From NCBI GenBank assembly GCA_963575745.1, contig CAUYUJ010012547.1:264324-328323 (forward strand): a DNA stretch of 64,000 nt, written 5' to 3'. This document shows, in pieces, positions 61,950-64,000 of this stretch (positions are counted from its first letter, which is position 1; each line of letters opens with the position of its first letter). This DNA is from Prorocentrum cordatum (Eukaryota; Sar; Dinophyceae; Prorocentrales; Prorocentraceae). The notes under the pieces were generated by a model. It worked only from the letters and a program-made list of their open reading frames with translations. It ran no database searches and was not told the DNA's origin. The position numbers were made by a program, and so were the translations under genes.

Positions 61950-64000
61950 GTGCAGATGAAGTTGGTAATCATGTTCCTGACCGCAAGGGTTCTATTGTGA
62001 CTTTCAATTGCTCTGAGGAGGGCCAGCTATTGCGCTTCCTCGACTCCTGCGAGCACACTGTGGTGGCTATACAAGAGCACCACGTCGCAGAGGATCGTCT
62101 TCCAGATCTGCAGCATCGAGCTCAGGACCCTGGCTGGCATGGAGTCTGGAGCTCGGCCACCAAGACGGGCAACCAGGAGGGCACTCAGGCGGGCCTGGCC
62201 ATCCTGGCGAAGGGAGACGTGCTGGTCACGGCCCCCCAGGGCGCTCGACGCCCCACATGGCGAATGGGAGAGCGCTGGCAGCCCACGTCCATTGGGGGGT
62301 GCCTGGAGGATTCATTGCGATTTCAACATATCTTTATGTGAATGAAGGCCTCTCTGATAATAACGTTCGCATCTTGGCAGAGATCTGTGAATACATTGAA
62401 GTTGTCAACGCGATGGGTCTTGATTGGATCGTCGCGGGAGACTTCAACCTGGAGCAGGCCGAGTTCGGAGACATGGAATGGTTGTATGGACTGGGAGGTG
62501 TGTTGACGCGCCCATCAGTTTCGACGTGCAGGCAGTCGTTGCCAGGCAGGACGATAGACTATTTCCTGATGACCACCAATCTGCTCCCCAGAACGTGCCG
62601 CCCGTATGTGCAGGAAAATGGAGACACATTCCCACACCTGCCAGTGGTATTACCTATCATGGGGAAGGATGTTGTTTTGAAGACTCGCACGTTGGTCAGC
62701 CCGAAGCGCCCTTCGAGACAGCCGAAGCCTGGGTGCTCTAGATACCCTTTGAACTGGTGCCAGGTCAATCGTATTATTGATCAAGCGATTGATAATCCCA
62801 CATTTAGTGCAGCATGGGGCGCAGTCTTGGCACAGTTGGAGATTGAGTTGCTTGCCAGATATGACATTGTCGGATCTCACACTGAGGCTTACCGAGGCAG
62901 AGGCGGAGACACCCAAATGCAGTACGCTAAGTTGCGGTGGGGGCCGCCTAGGCGCAGAGGTGAGCAGACAACACGAGACAGAGCTTGGAGAGCAGCAGGC
63001 CGATGGGCCCGCCATTTACGCCGCTACAAAGAGAGCCTTGTCAATCAGGCTGTGCTGCTATGCCATCAGGAGCGGGCGGGTACGATGTCCAGCAAGGCTT
63101 TCGACAAGTTTGCTCGTATGCTAGTGGACATCACCAAGTTCATGACAAGGATTCGCAACGATCCTTTACGCGACGCCTTGGATGATGACGCTCGGAACTT
63201 CTTCGACATGGACATCGGTTTCGTCACCAGTGGTCGTGCGAATGACATGATTGAGAGCATCATCGGTCGAGCGGACGAGTGCCAGAAGCGCCAGAATGAC
63301 ACAGCCTTGGCGTGTTGGCGAGAGTGGGCGGCTTCGTCGTTCAAAGGTGGAGGTCGTTTCGCACACCGTCACACTCGAGGCCGTGCTCTTCAGGAAGTTT
63401 GTGCTGCCTGCCTGCTCCCTGGTTCGGAGGCGCAGCCATTCAAGATGGCGGACAGAGCTATGCGAGAGTGGGACGCCATATGGCACATGCATGATCTTCC
63501 TGAGCCAGTACCTCACGCATCTGATCAGTGGGACGACCTACCACATATATCCCTGGACGATATCAAGCGTGCGATCCTGCAGTTCCCCTGGACCACGGGC
63601 ATCGGGCACTTCGAGTTCGCGCCCCGCGCGTTCTGGTTCGTTTCGGACGCCGGCCTGGAGTCGCTGGCGCGCTTGTTCATGCGATGTGAAAAGCTTCTGA
63701 TTTGGCCGTCGTCTCGCATACTTACTCAGCTTGTGCGTATTCCGAAGTCCACAGGCGGCTGCAGGCTGATCGCCCTAATGCACACCCTCACTCGGATTTG
63801 GGGACGTGTTCGCCGTCCAACAGCGGTCGCCTGGGAGCGTGACCACGCGCATCCCACGGTGTGGGGGACAGGTCCAGGGCGATCGTCCAGTGACAGCGCC
63901 TTCTCTTTAAATTTAGCTTCGGAGATTGCGCACGAATTGCGAGAGGATTGTGTTACTGTTTTCATAGACATGGTGAAATGTTATGAATGTGTAGACCTCC
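61950..64000 (+). CDS. LINE ORF2: endonuclease and start of RT, continues beyond the window
   Basis: One frame (61950-62300) gives VTFNCSEEGQLLRFLDSCEH, then TVVAIQEHHV (the catalytic Glu of the endonuclease), and TQAGLAILAKGDVLV. Near 62300 the frame shifts by one. From 62311 it is open without a stop to base 64000: FIAISTYLYVNEG, LDWIVAGDFNLEQAEFG (GDFN motif), GRTIDYFLMTT. Then come a linker, ILQFPWTTGIGHFEF and the early RT motif GGCRLIALMHTLTRIWGRVR. The last complete motif is CVTVFIDMVKCYECVD, motif A with its catalytic Asp. The GC content is moderate. This is the most intact LINE here. Confidence 0.75.

Noticed and set aside
60134-62341. A single 735-residue protein
   Set aside because: The frame is open by chance. 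Real coding passes through at least two other frames (coiled coil 60490-61212 in a different one).
1-64000. tRNA, rRNA or other structured RNA genes
   Set aside because: No cloverleaf with a T-loop consensus and no rRNA-like sequence was seen. A dedicated covariance search could still find a degraded one.

Overview
This window looks like nuclear DNA of a dinoflagellate. The genus cannot be fixed from the sequence. The signs are: two degenerate relics of the dinoflagellate spliced leader (20590 and 26970); coding exons split by GC-AG and GA-AG introns with repeated AG|G borders; GC-rich Ala/Pro-heavy proteins; several decayed LINEs; and a very high load of simple repeats and palindromic elements. 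A 100-base N gap lies at 49328-49427.

Layout. (1) 2.1-15.3 kb, plus strand: an intron-rich host gene region. A SMYD-like SET-domain protein starts at 2141-4843. It has a second, split SET domain in exons at 5005, 6832 and 7869. Exons of a class I methyltransferase-like protein follow at 9221, 11848, 12651, 12886, 13360 and 15078. The introns are filled with at least eight short repeat families (called A to H here), most of them palindromic. (2) 15.3-27 kb: non-coding repeats, including a 99-bp tandem array, a 0.25-kb inverted-repeat element, a frameshifted LINE reverse-transcriptase fragment, and a 2.4-kb CCATTR satellite with higher-order structure. (3) 26.97-34.6 kb: a Ty1/copia-like element (gag, protease, integrase). 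It is broken twice by the same satellite-carrying element in opposite orientations, so the middle of the retroelement lies between inverted arms. (4) 34.6-49 kb: less GC-rich DNA with TGCA-rich spacers. It holds several unrecognised plus-strand genes, a D..D..D transposase resembling the CACTA/Plavaka group, three copies of a 165-bp MITE, and a 41-bp array of perfect-looking hairpins. (5) 49.4-64 kb: simple repeats and three LINEs. The first (51.3-54.0 kb) is a 5'-truncated RNase H end with a 92-A tail. The second (54.1-59.4 kb) has endonuclease plus RT and is disabled by a 155-bp tandem duplication, a poly-G run, a stop codon and frameshifts. The third (60.1 kb to the window edge) has ORF1 and an ORF2 that is still open at base 64000.

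Exons of the two host genes were found by joining reading frames that give continuous, domain-consistent protein. Junctions marked as exact are those where both borders and phase fit. Everything else about splicing is inferred. No tRNA, rRNA or CRISPR array was seen.
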